Shown here in pieces: positions 29,651-41,001 of a DNA stretch of 64,000 nucleotides. This DNA comes from Staphylococcus durrellii. Lineage in GTDB: Bacteria > Bacillota > Bacilli > Staphylococcales > Staphylococcaceae. Within the stretch, counting starts at the first letter, position 1; every line of letters begins with the position of its first letter. The notes below the pieces were generated by a model. That model was given only the letters and a program-made list of their open reading frames with translations, had not been told where the DNA came from and searched no databases. The position numbers were made by a program, and so were the translations under genes. The stretch spans positions 1,116,001 through 1,180,000 of the forward strand of contig NZ_JADIIO010000001.1 of NCBI RefSeq assembly GCF_015594545.1. Direction: 5' to 3'.

Positions 29651-29674
29651 TAATTATTAATTAATAATTATTAT
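29647..29674. repeat. 28-bp AT-only palindrome after engB
   Basis: A perfect palindrome of A and T centred at 29660/29661 overlaps the engB stop codon, 146 bases before hemA. It may act as a weak terminator or as an operator of the Fur/PerR type; the latter is inference only. Confidence 0.5.
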
Positions 29675-29776
29675 TCGAAATCATAAGAATAAAATGCTTA
29701 ATTTTGACAAATATTTGAATTTAATAATAATTCTTCTAATTTACATGGGCAACTTGCTTAACTCATGAAACAGTTA

Positions 29777-29785
29777 TGTTATAAT
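29777..29785 (+). promoter_or_regulatory. extended -10 promoter element of hemA
   Basis: TGTTATAAT is a full extended -10 (TG-N-TATAAT), 34 bases before the hemA start; no good -35 is seen, as is common with extended -10 promoters. Confidence 0.55.
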
Positions 29786-29819
29786 TTAATTATTGTAATA
29801 TGTATGGAGGGCGTTATAA

Positions 29820-31157
29820 ATGCATTTTATTGCGATTAGTATAAATCATCGCACAGCAGATGTAGCATTAAGAGAAAAAGTTGCTTTCAAAGACAATGCC
29901 ATACACGTAGCTAATGTTGACTTATTTGAGACGAAGTCTATTTTAGAAAATGTAATAGTATCCACATGTAACCGTACAGAAGTATACGCAATTGTAGATC
30001 AAATACACACTGGTCGCTATTATATTCAAAGATTTTTAGCGCGTTCATTTGGTTTTGATGTCGAAGAAATCAAAGAAATGACTGAAGTACACATTGGGGA
30101 CGACGCAGTTAATCATTTAATGCGTGTGGCTTCAGGTTTAGACTCTATCGTTTTAGGAGAAACACAAATTCTTGGTCAAGTTAGAAACGCGTTCTTTATT
30201 GCCCAACAGGAAGCAACAACAGGTACTATATTTAATCATTTATTTAAACAAGCAATAACTTTTGCTAAAAAATCACATAATGAAACTGATATAGCAGATA
30301 ACGCAGTTAGTGTATCTTACGCTGCTGTAGAACTCGCTAAAAAAGTATTTGGTAAATTAGTTAATAAAAAGGCTGTTGTTGTAGGTGCAGGAGAGATGAG
30401 CGAACTGTCACTGTTAAATTTATTAGGTTCTAATGTTAATGATATTACTATTGTTAATAGAACGACTAAAAATGCCGAATTACTAGCAAATAAGCATGAT
30501 GTAAATTATGCTATGGTCGAGCAATTACCAGAATTATTAACACAAGCAGATATTGTGATTAGTTCAACGAGTTCCGAAGAGTATATGATTACTAACGATA
30601 TGATGACTCGCATAACTGGACACAGAAAGGTTGACTCACTCGTATTGATTGATATTGCAGTTCCTAGAGACATTGATCCTGAGGTCGGTCATTTTACAGA
30701 TGTATTTAGTTATGATGTAGATGATTTAAAAGGTTTAGTAGATGCAAACTTAAAAGAAAGACAAATGGCTGCAGATTCAATTGCACAAAATATTCCAAAT
30801 GAAATTGCTAGTCACAATGAATGGGTTAATATGTTAGGAGTTGTACCAGTCATTAGAGCTTTAAGAGAAAAAGCAATGACGATTCAATCAGATACTATGG
30901 ATAGTATTGATAGAAAACTACCAAATTTAACTGAACATGAGCGAAAAATCGTGTCCAAGCATACGAAAAGCATAATTAATCAAATGTTAAAAGATCCAAT
31001 TAAACAAGCGAAAGAGTTAAGTAATGATAAAAGAAGTAACGAAAAATTAGAGCTATTTCAAAATATTTTTGACATTGAGGCTGAACATTCATATCCAGAA
31101 AAAAGTAAAAAAACTAAAACTGAGGATAAATTAAGTCGCATTTTAAGTTTTGAATAA
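29820..31157 (+). CDS. hemA: glutamyl-tRNA reductase
   Basis: First committed step of C5-pathway haem synthesis: reduces glutamyl-tRNA to glutamate-1-semialdehyde with NADPH. The catalytic Cys50 lies in [10 protein letters not shown]. The substrate domain includes [16 protein letters not shown], the NADPH domain has [12 protein letters not shown], and a helical dimerisation domain ends the protein. Length 445 residues. The start is ATG after TGGAGGG. First gene of hemAXCDBL. In S. aureus HemX lowers HemA levels. Confidence 0.96.
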   Translation: MHFIAISINHRTADVALREKVAFKDNAIHVANVDLFETKSILENVIVSTCNRTEVYAIVDQIHTGRYYIQRFLARSFGFDVEEIKEMTEVHIGDDAVNHLMRVASGLDSIVLGETQILGQVRNAFFIAQQEATTGTIFNHLFKQAITFAKKSHNETDIADNAVSVSYAAVELAKKVFGKLVNKKAVVVGAGEMSELSLLNLLGSNVNDITIVNRTTKNAELLANKHDVNYAMVEQLPELLTQADIVISSTSSEEYMITNDMMTRITGHRKVDSLVLIDIAVPRDIDPEVGHFTDVFSYDVDDLKGLVDANLKERQMAADSIAQNIPNEIASHNEWVNMLGVVPVIRALREKAMTIQSDTMDSIDRKLPNLTEHERKIVSKHTKSIINQMLKDPIKQAKELSNDKRSNEKLELFQNIFDIEAEHSYPEKSKKTKTEDKLSRILSFE

Positions 31158-31177
31158 GCCCGTTAAATGGTGATGCT

Positions 31178-31999
31178 ATGCAAGATGGTCTATTTATAAG
31201 ATTCCATGAAATTATTTTATTTATTTATTTTGTTAGTATTTCTTGTTATTTTTATGATTTTTTCAGGAAAAATTTTAAGATAAGACGTTTAGGGTTTATT
31301 TCTTTAGGGATTGTTTGGGTGTTACAAACAATCTCTTTGTCTTTATTTATAAATCAAACAAGGTCTGTGCCGCTAAGTAATATTTTTGATATCTTATTTA
31401 TAATAACTTGGTTGATTATTTCGATTTCAATAGTCATTAGTGTGATTAAACCTATCGATTTTTCTATATTTTTGTTGAATTTGGTCGGCTTTGTGTTAAT
31501 TGCATTAAACACTTTCCAACCTATGAATTATTTTGAAAAAGGTCAACAGGTAACAGTTATTAATGAACTACTGATTGTTCATATTAGTTTTGCAACAATG
31601 AGTTATGCGCTCTTCACTTTAGCTTTCGTGAATTGTATATTATATTTAATACAGTATAATAATTTGAAACAAAAGCGATTTACTCAAAAATATTTTAGAT
31701 TAGGTAGTGTCGCTACATTAGAACAAATTGTTTTTTATAGTTCTTTAGTAGGCTTTATTTTATTAATCTTAAGTCTGATTTTAGGCGCTCAATGGGGAAT
31801 GAATACAATAGGTATTACTACCTTAGTTGACAAAAAAGTTATTTTTTCATTTATTATCGCCATACTATATGCAGTATATATACTATTTAGAGTTAAACAA
31901 TACCAAACAAAACATAAACTTATATATTTCAATATTATCTTATTCTGTTTATGCATGATAAATCTATTATTCGGTTCAAGTATTTCAAGTTTTCACTAA
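31178..31999 (+). CDS. hemX: HemX membrane protein (CcsA-like)
   Basis: An integral membrane protein of 273 residues with about eight hydrophobic segments, related to the cytochrome c assembly protein CcsA. In S. aureus and B. subtilis HemX acts as a post-transcriptional brake on glutamyl-tRNA reductase. The conserved segment QWGMNTIGITTLVDKKVIFS is typical. It begins 20 bases after hemA with a weak GGTG ribosome-binding site, so translation may depend on hemA. The start codon is less certain than for its neighbours. Confidence 0.88.
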   Translation: MQDGLFIRFHEIILFIYFVSISCYFYDFFRKNFKIRRLGFISLGIVWVLQTISLSLFINQTRSVPLSNIFDILFIITWLIISISIVISVIKPIDFSIFLLNLVGFVLIALNTFQPMNYFEKGQQVTVINELLIVHISFATMSYALFTLAFVNCILYLIQYNNLKQKRFTQKYFRLGSVATLEQIVFYSSLVGFILLILSLILGAQWGMNTIGITTLVDKKVIFSFIIAILYAVYILFRVKQYQTKHKLIYFNIILFCLCMINLLFGSSISSFH

Positions 32000-32051
32000 T
32001 AAATACATTGAAGATTACATGTTTGTAAAGAAAAGGTGGAACAAATAAAAA

Positions 32052-32978
32052 ATGCGAAAATTAGTCGTCGGTTCACGTAGAAGTAAATTGGCTTTAACAC
32101 AAAGTCAGCAATTTATAGATAAACTTAAATCGGTAAATCCTGACTTAGAAATTGAGATTAAAGAGATAGTTACAAAAGGCGATCAAATTGTCGATAGACA
32201 GCTTTCGAAAGTTGGCGGCAAAGGATTATTTGTTAAAGAGATTCAACAAGAATTATTTAATCATGACATAGATATGGCAATTCATTCATTAAAAGATGTG
32301 CCTAGCGTAATACCAGATGGATTAACGCTAGGTTGTATCCCTGATAGAGAAATTCCATTTGATGCTTATATTGCCAAAAATCATGTTACTTTAGAAGATT
32401 TGCCAGATGGTAGCATTATTGGAACGAGTTCATTAAGACGTGGAGCTCAAATTTTGGCTAAACACCCTAATTTAGAGATAAAATGGATTAGAGGCAACAT
32501 AGATACCCGCTTAAATAAATTATACAATGAAGATTATGACGCTATAATTTTGGCAGCTGCAGGGCTCAAACGTATGGGTTGGTCTGACGATATTGTAACT
32601 ACTTATTTAGATAAAGATACTTTAGTTCCAGCGATTGGTCAGGGCGCTTTAGGTATCGAATGTCGTGCAGATGATACTGAATTGCTAGATTTATTATCTC
32701 AAGTTCATAACGAAGAAGTAGCTCATTGCGTAGCAGCAGAACGCACCTTCTTAAAAGAGATGAATGGCAGTTGCCAAGTACCTATCGGTGGTTATGCTAC
32801 TATTGATAATGAGGGCACTATTGAATTTACTGGGTTAATCATGAGTCCAGATGGCTCTGAAAGATATGAACATACAGTGCATGGTAAAGATCCTGTCGCC
32901 TTAGGTAAAAAAGTAAGTGACGTGCTTAATGAACAAGGGGCATATGAAATTATTAAAGCACTAAATGAAGAAAACTAA
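32052..32978 (+). CDS. hemC: hydroxymethylbilane synthase (porphobilinogen deaminase)
   Basis: Polymerises four porphobilinogen molecules to hydroxymethylbilane. The dipyrromethane cofactor is attached to Cys241 in [11 protein letters not shown]. The N-terminal [14 protein letters not shown] and the active-site AIHSLKDVP with its Asp are intact. Length 308 residues. The start is ATG about 13 bases after AAAGGTGG. Third gene of the haem operon. Confidence 0.97.
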   Translation: MRKLVVGSRRSKLALTQSQQFIDKLKSVNPDLEIEIKEIVTKGDQIVDRQLSKVGGKGLFVKEIQQELFNHDIDMAIHSLKDVPSVIPDGLTLGCIPDREIPFDAYIAKNHVTLEDLPDGSIIGTSSLRRGAQILAKHPNLEIKWIRGNIDTRLNKLYNEDYDAIILAAAGLKRMGWSDDIVTTYLDKDTLVPAIGQGALGIECRADDTELLDLLSQVHNEEVAHCVAAERTFLKEMNGSCQVPIGGYATIDNEGTIEFTGLIMSPDGSERYEHTVHGKDPVALGKKVSDVLNEQGAYEIIKALNEEN

Positions 32979-32995
32979 CCGTTTGAGGTGAAAAA

Positions 32996-33673
32996 ATGAA
33001 ACCAGTTATTGTGATGACGCAAACGAGTAATTATACAAATGATAAGGTGACGATTATTCATTTACCAATGATTAAAATTGAACCATTATCTTTTGATAAA
33101 TCATTACTTGAATCACATTTTGACTGGCTTATTTTTTCGTCCAAAAATGCTGTGGCTAATTTTTATATGTATTTAAAGGATGTACATGTTGAAAATATTG
33201 CAGTAATTGGAGAAAAAACAAAAGCTTATTGCAATTACTTAGGTATTAAAGTAGATTATTGTCCCAGTGATTATTCACAAGAAGGGTTACTAAATTATTT
33301 TCAAAATATAACTAACCAATCTATCTTAATACCTTCAAGCGCCCAAGCACGACCTAATTTGCAAGATGAACTAAGTCATAGAGGGGCGAATGTTGTTAAA
33401 ATTGATTTATATCAACCAGTGCCATTTAATGAAAACATATATAAATTACAACAGTTAGTTAATGATAACCAAATTGATGGCGTAACATTTGCGAGTTCCT
33501 CTGCAATAAGGTATTTTTTTAATGAAGCAAATGTTAATAAAGAACAAATTAAATGTTACGTTATAGGTCAACAAACATTTAACACCATTAAACAGTTTGA
33601 TATCAACGCGCCCATAGCAGACATACAGACATTAGATGCATTAGTAGAAAAAGTATTAGAAAGTAGGGAGTAA
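32996..33673 (+). CDS. hemD: uroporphyrinogen-III synthase
   Basis: Closes hydroxymethylbilane with inversion of ring D to give uroporphyrinogen III, the branch point to haem, sirohaem and B12. Sequence in this family is poorly conserved. The call rests on the length of 225 residues, the two-lobe pattern, the segments [11 protein letters not shown] and [15 protein letters not shown], and the place between hemC and hemB. The start is ATG after GAGGTG. It stops 1 base before the hemB start. Confidence 0.92.
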   Translation: MKPVIVMTQTSNYTNDKVTIIHLPMIKIEPLSFDKSLLESHFDWLIFSSKNAVANFYMYLKDVHVENIAVIGEKTKAYCNYLGIKVDYCPSDYSQEGLLNYFQNITNQSILIPSSAQARPNLQDELSHRGANVVKIDLYQPVPFNENIYKLQQLVNDNQIDGVTFASSSAIRYFFNEANVNKEQIKCYVIGQQTFNTIKQFDINAPIADIQTLDALVEKVLESRE

Positions 33674-33674
33674 A

Positions 33675-34652
33675 ATGGAATTTGATAGACATAGAAGATT
33701 ACGCACATCAAAAACATTAAGAAATTTAGTTAGTGAGACACATGTACACAAAGAAGATTTAATTTACCCGATATTCGTCGTTGAACGTGATAACGTTAAA
33801 GAAGAAATTAAATCAATGCCAGGCGTTTACCAACTTAGTTTGAACATTTTAGATGAAGAAATTAAAGAAGCTTATGACTTAGGTGTCAGAGCAATTATGT
33901 TTTTCGGTGTCCCTGACGAAAAAGATGCAGAAGGCACAGGAGCATATGACCATAACGGTATAGTGCAGCAGGCTACTAGAAAAGCTAAAGCACTTTATAG
34001 CGACTTATTAATTGTTGCTGATACTTGTTTATGTGAATATACTGATCACGGTCATTGCGGTGTTATAAATGAACATACACACGATGTTGATAACGATCAA
34101 TCACTTCCTTTACTTGTCAAAACAGCAATTTCACAAGTAGAAGCTGGTGCTGACATTATTGCACCAAGCAATATGATGGATGGTTTTGTTACTGCGATTA
34201 GACACGGTCTTGATGATGCTGGTTATGAAAATGTACCGATTATGAGTTATGGTATTAAATATGCTTCAAGCTTTTTCGGACCATTCCGTGATGCTGCAGA
34301 ATCTACACCACAATTCGGTGATCGTAAAACTTATCAAATGGACCCAGCTAACAGACGGGAAGCCCTAAGAGAACTAGATAGTGATCTAGCTGAAGGTGCT
34401 GACATGATGATAGTGAAACCTGCGTTAAGCTTTTTAGATATTATTCGTGATGTACGTAACACTACAAATGTACCAGTTGTTGCCTACAACGTAAGTGGTG
34501 AGTATAGTATGACAAAAGCTGCTGCTCTAAATGGTTGGATTGATGAAAAAGCAGTCGTAATGGAACAAATGATTTCTATGAAACGTGCTGGTGCTGACCT
34601 AATCGTCACTTATTTTGCAAAAGATATTTGTCGTTATTTAGACGAACAATAA
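33675..34652 (+). CDS. hemB: delta-aminolevulinic acid dehydratase (porphobilinogen synthase)
   Basis: Condenses two 5-aminolevulinate molecules into porphobilinogen. Metal-binding cysteines are in [14 protein letters not shown]. The two active-site lysines lie in MSYGIKYAS and MIVKPAL. Length 325 residues. It starts directly after the hemD stop; its ribosome-binding site GTAGGGAG lies inside hemD, so the pair is coupled. Confidence 0.97.
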   Translation: MEFDRHRRLRTSKTLRNLVSETHVHKEDLIYPIFVVERDNVKEEIKSMPGVYQLSLNILDEEIKEAYDLGVRAIMFFGVPDEKDAEGTGAYDHNGIVQQATRKAKALYSDLLIVADTCLCEYTDHGHCGVINEHTHDVDNDQSLPLLVKTAISQVEAGADIIAPSNMMDGFVTAIRHGLDDAGYENVPIMSYGIKYASSFFGPFRDAAESTPQFGDRKTYQMDPANRREALRELDSDLAEGADMMIVKPALSFLDIIRDVRNTTNVPVVAYNVSGEYSMTKAAALNGWIDEKAVVMEQMISMKRAGADLIVTYFAKDICRYLDEQ

Positions 34653-34665
34653 GGAGGAATTTTTA

Positions 34666-35949
34666 ATGCGTTACGAAAAATCAGTACAACAGATGGAAGT
34701 CGCCAAAGATTTAATGCCAGGTGGAGTAAACAGTCCAGTTAGAGCATTTAAATCTGTAGATACACCTGCCATCTTTATGGACCATGGTGAAGGCTCAAAA
34801 ATCTACGATATAGATGGTAATGAATATATTGATTACGTATTAAGCTGGGGACCTTTAATTTTAGGTCATAAAAATAAGCAAGTTATCGAAAAATTACATG
34901 AAGCCGTAGATAATGGTACGAGCTTTGGTGCATCAACGATTAAAGAAAATGATTTAGCGCAAATTGTAATCGATAGAGTTCCTTCTATTGAAAAAGTTAG
35001 AATGGTATCTTCAGGAACTGAAGCGACATTGGATACTTTAAGATTAGCGCGTGGCTATACAGGTCGTAATAAAATAGTTAAATTTGAAGGCTGTTATCAT
35101 GGGCACAGTGATTCCTTACTTATAAAAGCTGGTTCTGGTGTTGCTACTTTAGGTCTACCAGATTCACCAGGAGTACCAGAAGGCATCGCTAAAAATACAA
35201 TTACTGTACCTTATAATGATTTAGATGCAATTCGTACAGCTTTCGAACAATTTGGTGATGATATTGCAGGTGTTATTGTAGAACCCGTCGCAGGTAACAT
35301 GGGTGTAGTGCCTCCAAAAAATGGCTTTTTACAAGGTTTAAGAGACATTACCACTGAATATAGTTCGCTGTTAATTTTTGATGAAGTCATGACTGGTTTC
35401 AGAGTTGGTTATAACTGTGCCCAAGGCTACTTTAATGTAACGCCTGATTTAACGTGTCTAGGTAAAGTTATTGGTGGGGGCCTACCAGTTGGAGCATTTG
35501 GTGGTAAAAAAGAAATTATGGATCAAATTGCTCCTGCAGGCGATATTTATCAAGCCGGTACATTATCTGGTAACCCGTTAGCGATGACAAGTGGCTATGA
35601 AACGCTTAGTCAGTTAACTCCAGAATCTTATGATTATTTTAATCATCTAGGTGATATATTAGAAAATGGTCTTAAAGAAGTCTTTGCGAAACACAATGTT
35701 CCGATTACAATAAACCGTGCAGGTTCTATGATAGGTTACTTCCTAAATGAAGGCCCTGTTACTAATTTTGACGAAGCTAATACAAGTGATTTAAATTTAT
35801 TTGGTGAAATGTATAGAGAAATGGCTAAAGAAGGTGTATTCTTACCGCCTTCACAGTTTGAAGGAACATTCTTATCTCTTGCGCATACTGAAGAAGATAT
35901 TAATAAAACAATACAAGCATTCGATACTGCATTAAGTAGAATTGTTTAA
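34666..35949 (+). CDS. hemL: glutamate-1-semialdehyde 2,1-aminomutase
   Basis: PLP enzyme that makes 5-aminolevulinate from glutamate-1-semialdehyde. The PLP-binding Lys267 lies in [30 protein letters not shown] and [16 protein letters not shown] are typical. Length 427 residues. The start is ATG after AAGGAGG. Last gene of hemAXCDBL, closed by a hairpin at 35973. Staphylococci usually carry a second homologue (gsaB) elsewhere; the operon position marks this one as hemL. Confidence 0.96.
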   Translation: MRYEKSVQQMEVAKDLMPGGVNSPVRAFKSVDTPAIFMDHGEGSKIYDIDGNEYIDYVLSWGPLILGHKNKQVIEKLHEAVDNGTSFGASTIKENDLAQIVIDRVPSIEKVRMVSSGTEATLDTLRLARGYTGRNKIVKFEGCYHGHSDSLLIKAGSGVATLGLPDSPGVPEGIAKNTITVPYNDLDAIRTAFEQFGDDIAGVIVEPVAGNMGVVPPKNGFLQGLRDITTEYSSLLIFDEVMTGFRVGYNCAQGYFNVTPDLTCLGKVIGGGLPVGAFGGKKEIMDQIAPAGDIYQAGTLSGNPLAMTSGYETLSQLTPESYDYFNHLGDILENGLKEVFAKHNVPITINRAGSMIGYFLNEGPVTNFDEANTSDLNLFGEMYREMAKEGVFLPPSQFEGTFLSLAHTEEDINKTIQAFDTALSRIV

Positions 35950-35972
35950 TCATAAATAAATTTTGTTAGTTT

Positions 35973-36006
35973 AAAAAGTAGTTACTTAATGTAACTACTT
36001 TTTTAT
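35973..36006 (+). terminator. intrinsic terminator of the hem operon
   Basis: AAAAGTAGTTAC / GTAACTACTTTT stem with a TTAAT loop and T tail. Confidence 0.9.
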
Positions 36007-36364
36007 TATACAAATTAAACATATATTTAATTGCATTATATAAAATTAAATAAGGAACGAATTTAGCTATGTTAGATGCCGTTGATGCGGCTGAAGCTCA
36101 TGAGTTGTTTAAATTATGTTTAGGCTCATCATCACAAAATGGACTAATTGAACTATTTAAGTGTAATGTTTAATAATAACAACACACATGTATCTCAAAC
36201 AAAAAATAAAAACTTATCTTTAGTTTTCGTTTAGAAGATGCTTTTATCATATAAAAATTAATTGTAATGAGTTATAAAACGTTAATAATAATATGATACA
36301 ATCAATTTAAATAGTGTGAATTTCAGCTAAAGTAAAGCTATTATAATGAAAGTTGAGTTTAGAT
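36007..36364. other. intergenic region between hemL and the AbrB-type gene
   Basis: AT-rich stretch holding one short possible coding sequence (36069-36173) and no other gene. The promoter for the downstream gene is not obvious. Confidence 0.4.
36069..36173 (+). pseudogene. 34-codon ORF, possible gene remnant
   Basis: The short frame begins MLDAVDAAEAHELFKLCLGS and looks like genuine protein: a balanced amphipathic composition, with GCC, GCG and GAG codons that AT-rich non-coding DNA rarely gives. AAGGA lies 12 bases upstream, a poor distance. I do not recognise the family. It may be the remains of a decayed gene or a real small protein. Confidence 0.3.
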
Positions 36365-37438
36365 ATGACAAAGTATTTTCGTAATAATATCATTGTTTTG
36401 ATTTTAGCTATTTTAATTAGTTTGTTATTACAGGCAGCACATATTTTACTACCTTTTATGTTTGGACCAATTATAGCAACTATTATAGCTACTAAAGTAT
36501 TACATTTAGAAATAAAATGGCCATCTTGGCTTAGTGAGTTAGGATTAATATTATTAGGGGTGCAAATAGGGTCAACTTTTACTAAAAATGTCATTTATGA
36601 TATTAAAGACGATTGGTTTTCAATAGTACTTGTAACCATATTATTATTAATCTTATCATTAATCATTGCTTTGTTATTTAAAAGAATAGCACAAGTTAAT
36701 ACCGAAACAGCTATTTTAAGTGTCGTTCCAGGGGCATTAAGCCAAATGTTAGTTATGGCAGAAGAAGATAAAAATGCAAATATTATGGTAGTGAGTTTAA
36801 CTCAGACATCACGCATTATATTCGTAGTAGTATTAGTACCGTTTATCTCTTATTTCTTTAAAGCACCAAGTAGTAGTCATTCTAGTAGTACAGAAGCGCA
36901 TCATAATTTAACACAAGCATTGTCGTTACCCAATATATTAACGCTCATTATTTTAATTATTTTAGTTTATTTTGTTATGGGTAAAATTAATTTTCCAACG
37001 AAGCAGATGTTGGCACCAATAGTTGTATTAATAGTATGGAATTTAATCACTGGTTTAACATTTACTTTAGATAATTACATTATAGCTGGTGCACAAATAA
37101 TATATATGATTAGAATCGGTAGTCAAATATCAAGATTATTAGATCAAATGAAAGGTAGAATTGCTGTCGCAATAGCTGTACAAAATGTCTTGCTCATTCT
37201 GTTAGCACTAGTAATGGTTTACGTTATTTCACTATTTACTAATAATACAATTAATGATTTATTTCTAGGTGCTGCACCAGGAGGAATGAATCAAATTGTT
37301 CTAGTAGCTATTGAAACTGGTGCAGATGTGCCAATGATTTCAAGTTATCACATCTTCAGAATTTTCTTCATTCTCTTTTTAATTGCGCCGCTATTAAATT
37401 ATTATTTACGCTATCGTGCAACAAAAAAACATAAGTAA
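36365..37438 (+). CDS. AbrB-family (DUF-type) integral membrane protein
   Basis: A polytopic membrane protein of 357 residues with about 10 hydrophobic segments arranged as two related halves. Each half has a PG-containing loop: SVVPGALSQMLVMAEE near 120 and GAAPGGMNQIVLVAIETGADV near 310. This is the pattern of the AbrB/ammonia-monooxygenase-like membrane family, often misnamed a transcription regulator after the unrelated AbrB DNA-binding protein. Its substrate is unknown. The start chosen is ATG 36365; a TTG four codons upstream is less likely. Convergent with tag; they share a terminator. Confidence 0.8.
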   Translation: MTKYFRNNIIVLILAILISLLLQAAHILLPFMFGPIIATIIATKVLHLEIKWPSWLSELGLILLGVQIGSTFTKNVIYDIKDDWFSIVLVTILLLILSLIIALLFKRIAQVNTETAILSVVPGALSQMLVMAEEDKNANIMVVSLTQTSRIIFVVVLVPFISYFFKAPSSSHSSSTEAHHNLTQALSLPNILTLIILIILVYFVMGKINFPTKQMLAPIVVLIVWNLITGLTFTLDNYIIAGAQIIYMIRIGSQISRLLDQMKGRIAVAIAVQNVLLILLALVMVYVISLFTNNTINDLFLGAAPGGMNQIVLVAIETGADVPMISSYHIFRIFFILFLIAPLLNYYLRYRATKKHK

Positions 37439-37464
37439 GCTATTACAAACCTTACTTATGTTTT
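37425..37464. terminator. bidirectional terminator between the AbrB-type gene and tag
   Basis: AAAACATAAGTAAG / CTTACTTATGTTTT stem with an 11-base loop, with A and T runs on both sides; it overlaps the plus-strand stop codon. Confidence 0.88.
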
Positions 37465-37474
37465 ATTGTGGTGA

Positions 37475-38038
37475 TTATTTAAGATTATTCGGATTGCTAG
37501 GACATGATTTTAAATGAGCGTTATATAAACCAGCTGCTTCTAAAAATGAGAAAACAGTGACTGGGCCTAAGAATTTAAAACCATAGTTCTTTAGTTTTTT
37601 TGAAAGTTGCGTTGCAGTTTCATCTACTGTAATACGTTCACTAGGCTTTTCGTATTGCATATCGTATGGTTGATGATTGACGTATGACCATAAAAATTCA
37701 CTAAAACTACCATAATCCTTTTCTATCGCAAAATAGCCCTTTGCTTGATTTACTATCGCTTCTAATTTTTTTCTGTTGTGAACGATGTTAGGAAAGTTCA
37801 TCAAGTTATCAATATCTTGTTCCGTCATTTTAGCAACTTTTGCTGGGTCAAAATTATAAAAAGCTTCTTCATATGCTTCTTTCTTTTTCAATATCGTAAG
37901 CCACGATAAACCAGCATGTTGAGATTCTAATGCCATTAATTTAAATAACTGCAGACTATCATATAGTGGTTGTCCCCATAGATTATCATGATAATCTATA
38001 TACGTAGGGTCTTTTGTGCCGAACGCGCAAGGATTCAT
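37475..38038 (-). CDS. tag: DNA-3-methyladenine glycosylase I
   Basis: Removes alkylated 3-methyladenine from DNA. The N-terminal CAFGTKDPTYIDYHDNLWG matches the Tag signature (Cys and His zinc ligands and YHDxEWG-like motif), and QHAGLSWLTILKKKEAYEEAF is the conserved helix-hairpin region. The start chosen is ATG 38038 (MNPCAFG), with GGAG 8 bases upstream and the conserved Cys at residue 4; ATG 38056 is an alternative six codons upstream. 187 residues. It is a minus-strand gene divergent from valS. Confidence 0.95.
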   Translation of the reverse strand: MNPCAFGTKDPTYIDYHDNLWGQPLYDSLQLFKLMALESQHAGLSWLTILKKKEAYEEAFYNFDPAKVAKMTEQDIDNLMNFPNIVHNRKKLEAIVNQAKGYFAIEKDYGSFSEFLWSYVNHQPYDMQYEKPSERITVDETATQLSKKLKNYGFKFLGPVTVFSFLEAAGLYNAHLKSCPSNPNNLK

Positions 38039-38055
38039 AAATTCACTCCATTTCA

Positions 38056-38087
38056 TTGACTTATTGTCCTTTACATTATACTATAAT
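38056..38087 (+). promoter_or_regulatory. putative promoter of the valS leader
   Basis: TTGACT at 38056-38061 with TACTAT (17-base spacer) or TATACT (15-base spacer) as -10; TATAAT at 38082 is a further candidate. Confidence 0.5.
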
Positions 38088-38109
38088 TAAGTAAATCAAA
38101 TTAGTCTAT

Positions 38110-38342
38110 TGGGAAGAGTAAATACAAAGAAATTTTTAGAGAGTGCATGGTTGGTGAGATTGCATAATTTCTAGTGTTGAAGGTAGCCCACTTTGAACTT
38201 TAGCTGAACTCACTTTTAAACGTGATTAGGTTAAAGCGTGTTTGAGCGTTAATCGAAATTAAGTGCAAGAAAAGATAAATTTCTTGAATTTAGGTGGTAC
38301 CACGGAACATCCGTCCTATAGTTATAGGGTGGGTGTTTTTAT
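38110..38342 (+). promoter_or_regulatory. T-box leader of valS, valine specifier
   Basis: The T-box core TAGGTGGTACCACG is at 38291-38304 and leads into a terminator (AACATCC...GGGTGTT, 38306-38338) and T run. Stem I closes with TGGG (38110-38113) and CCCA (38187-38190). The triplet just inside is GTA (38183-38185), a valine codon, fitting the gene downstream. Confidence 0.93.
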
Positions 38343-38359
38343 TTTAAGGAGGTAATTTT

Positions 38360-40990
38360 ATGGAAATGAAACCTAAGTACAATCCGCAAGAAGTTGAAGC
38401 GGGTCGCTATGATGAATGGGTAAAAAATGGATATTTTAAAGCACAAGAAGATAACACTAAAGAAACATATACAATAGTAATTCCACCACCAAATGTAACT
38501 GGAAAATTACATTTAGGTCATGCTTGGGATACGACGTTACAAGATATATTGACACGTATGAAACGTATGCAAGGTTACGACACTTTATATCTTCCTGGCA
38601 TGGATCATGCGGGTATTGCTACACAAGCTAAAGTAGAAGCAAAGTTAAACGAACAAGGCATTACAAGACATAATTTAGGCCGCGAAAAATTTTTAGAAAA
38701 AGCTTGGGATTGGAAAGAGGAATATGCAAACTTTATAAGACAACAGTGGTCTAAATTAGGCTTAGGCTTAGATTATAGTAGAGAACGTTTTACTCTAGAT
38801 GAGGGTTTGAATCAAGCCGTTAAAAAAGTATTTGTTGATATGTATAACAAAGGATTAATTTATCGCGGCGAATATATTATTAACTGGGACCCTGTTGCAA
38901 AAACAGCATTATCTGACATCGAAGTTATACATGAAGATATACAGGGTAAATTTTATCATTTTAAATATCCATATGCTGATCAAGAAGGCTATATCGAAAT
39001 TGCTACGACACGTCCAGAAACAATGCTTGGTGATACAGCTATTGTTGTCAATCCAAATGACGAGCGTTATAAAGATGTAATTGGTAAAAATGTTACGCTA
39101 CCAATAGTTGGAAAAACTTTACCCATATTAGCAGATGAATATGTGGATATGGAATTTGGTAGTGGTGCTATGAAAGTAACACCTGCCCATGATCCTAATG
39201 ACTTTGAAATAGGAAACAGACACAACTTAGAACGTATTAATGTGATGGATGAAGAAGGTAAAATGAATGAATTAGCCGGTAAATATAAGGGCTTAGATCG
39301 TTTTGAATGTCGTGAACAATTAGTGAAAGATTTAACTGAGCAAGACCTTGTTATCAAAATCGAAGAACATGAACATTCAGTAGGACATTCAGAACGTTCA
39401 GGAGCAGTTGTTGAACCATATTTATCAACACAATGGTTCGTTAAAATGAAACCATTAGCTGAACAAGCTTTAAGCAATCAAGAAACAGATGATCGTATCG
39501 AATTTGTACCTCCAAGATTTGAAAATACATTCAATCGTTGGATGGAAGAAATTAGAGATTGGACGATTTCTAGACAATTATGGTGGGGGCATCAAATACC
39601 TGCATATTATCATAAAGAAACTGGTGAGTTATTAGTATCTGAAACACCACCAACTGATATTGAGAATTGGGAGCAAGATGCAGATGTATTAGACACATGG
39701 TTCTCAAGTGCATTATGGCCATTTTCAACTTTAGGTTGGCCAAATATAGAATCAGAAGACTTTAATCGATACTTCCCTACAAATGCACTTGTAACAGGTT
39801 ACGATATTATTTTCTTCTGGGTTGCTCGTATGATTTTCCAAGGCCTTGAATTTACTGGACGCAGACCATTTAATGACGTGTTATTACATGGTTTAGTACG
39901 TGCTGAAGATGGACGTAAAATGAGTAAATCGTTAGGCAATGGTGTAGACCCTATGGATGTTATTGACCAATACGGCGCAGATAGTTTGCGTTACTTTCTT
40001 GCTACGGGTTCTTCACCTGGTCACGACTTACGTTATAGTACGGAAAAAGTGGAATCAGTATGGAACTTTATTAATAAAATTTGGAATGCTGCACGCTTTA
40101 GTATTATGAATTTAGGTGATGACTTTACTGTTGATCAAGTAGATTTATCTGGCAACTTATCATTAGCAGATAAATGGATACTAACTAGATTAAATGAAAC
40201 AATTGAAACGGTTACTAATTTAAGTGACAAATATGAATTTGGAGAAGTAGGTAGAGCACTTTACAACTTTATCTGGGATGATTTCTGTGATTGGTATATC
40301 GAGATGAGTAAAATACCTATGAACGGTGACGATGAAGCTCAAAAACAAACTACGCGTTCAGTTTTAACTTATGTATTAGATAATACGATGAGAATGTTGC
40401 ATCCCTTTATGCCTTTCGTAACCGAACAAATATGGCAAAACTTACCACATGTTGGCGAAACAATCGTACATGCCTCATGGCCAACAGCACGTGAAGCATT
40501 ATCATTTAGTGAAAGTAAAGAAACTATGGATCAACTAGTGGAAATCATTAAATCAGTAAGACAATCACGTCTAGAAGTAGATACGCCGTTATCTAAAGCT
40601 ATACCAATTTTTATCAAAGCAAAAAATGATCATATTAAATCAACTTTAGAAACAAATGCCAATTATATTGATCGTTTCTGTCATCCAAGTGAATTAGTTA
40701 TAGATACTGATATTACAATTCCTGAAAAAGCAATGACTTCTGTGACTGCTGCAGGAGAAGTGGTATTACCACTCGAAGGATTGATAGATATGGATAAAGA
40801 AATTGCACGTTTAGAAAAAGAATTAGATAAATGGCAAAGCGAATTAGATAGAGTTAACAAGAAATTAGCTAATGAGAATTTTGTGAATAAAGCACCTGAA
40901 AAGGTAATAAATGAAGAACGTGAGAAAAAACAAACTTATCAAGAGAAGTATGATGGTGTAAAATTAAGAATAAATCAATTGAAAGCATAG
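38360..40990 (+). CDS. valS: valine--tRNA ligase
   Basis: Class I synthetase charging tRNA-Val. The HIGH-type motif lies in [14 protein letters not shown] (about 41-54). The CP1 editing domain with [13 protein letters not shown], the KMSKS motif ([11 protein letters not shown] near 525), an anticodon-binding helical domain and a C-terminal coiled coil (about 810-876) follow. Length 876 residues. The start is ATG after AAGGAGG. Controlled by the T-box; folC follows 11 bases later. Confidence 0.97.
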   Translation: MEMKPKYNPQEVEAGRYDEWVKNGYFKAQEDNTKETYTIVIPPPNVTGKLHLGHAWDTTLQDILTRMKRMQGYDTLYLPGMDHAGIATQAKVEAKLNEQGITRHNLGREKFLEKAWDWKEEYANFIRQQWSKLGLGLDYSRERFTLDEGLNQAVKKVFVDMYNKGLIYRGEYIINWDPVAKTALSDIEVIHEDIQGKFYHFKYPYADQEGYIEIATTRPETMLGDTAIVVNPNDERYKDVIGKNVTLPIVGKTLPILADEYVDMEFGSGAMKVTPAHDPNDFEIGNRHNLERINVMDEEGKMNELAGKYKGLDRFECREQLVKDLTEQDLVIKIEEHEHSVGHSERSGAVVEPYLSTQWFVKMKPLAEQALSNQETDDRIEFVPPRFENTFNRWMEEIRDWTISRQLWWGHQIPAYYHKETGELLVSETPPTDIENWEQDADVLDTWFSSALWPFSTLGWPNIESEDFNRYFPTNALVTGYDIIFFWVARMIFQGLEFTGRRPFNDVLLHGLVRAEDGRKMSKSLGNGVDPMDVIDQYGADSLRYFLATGSSPGHDLRYSTEKVESVWNFINKIWNAARFSIMNLGDDFTVDQVDLSGNLSLADKWILTRLNETIETVTNLSDKYEFGEVGRALYNFIWDDFCDWYIEMSKIPMNGDDEAQKQTTRSVLTYVLDNTMRMLHPFMPFVTEQIWQNLPHVGETIVHASWPTAREALSFSESKETMDQLVEIIKSVRQSRLEVDTPLSKAIPIFIKAKNDHIKSTLETNANYIDRFCHPSELVIDTDITIPEKAMTSVTAAGEVVLPLEGLIDMDKEIARLEKELDKWQSELDRVNKKLANENFVNKAPEKVINEEREKKQTYQEKYDGVKLRINQLKA

Positions 40991-41001
40991 GAGCCTTTAA
41001 T

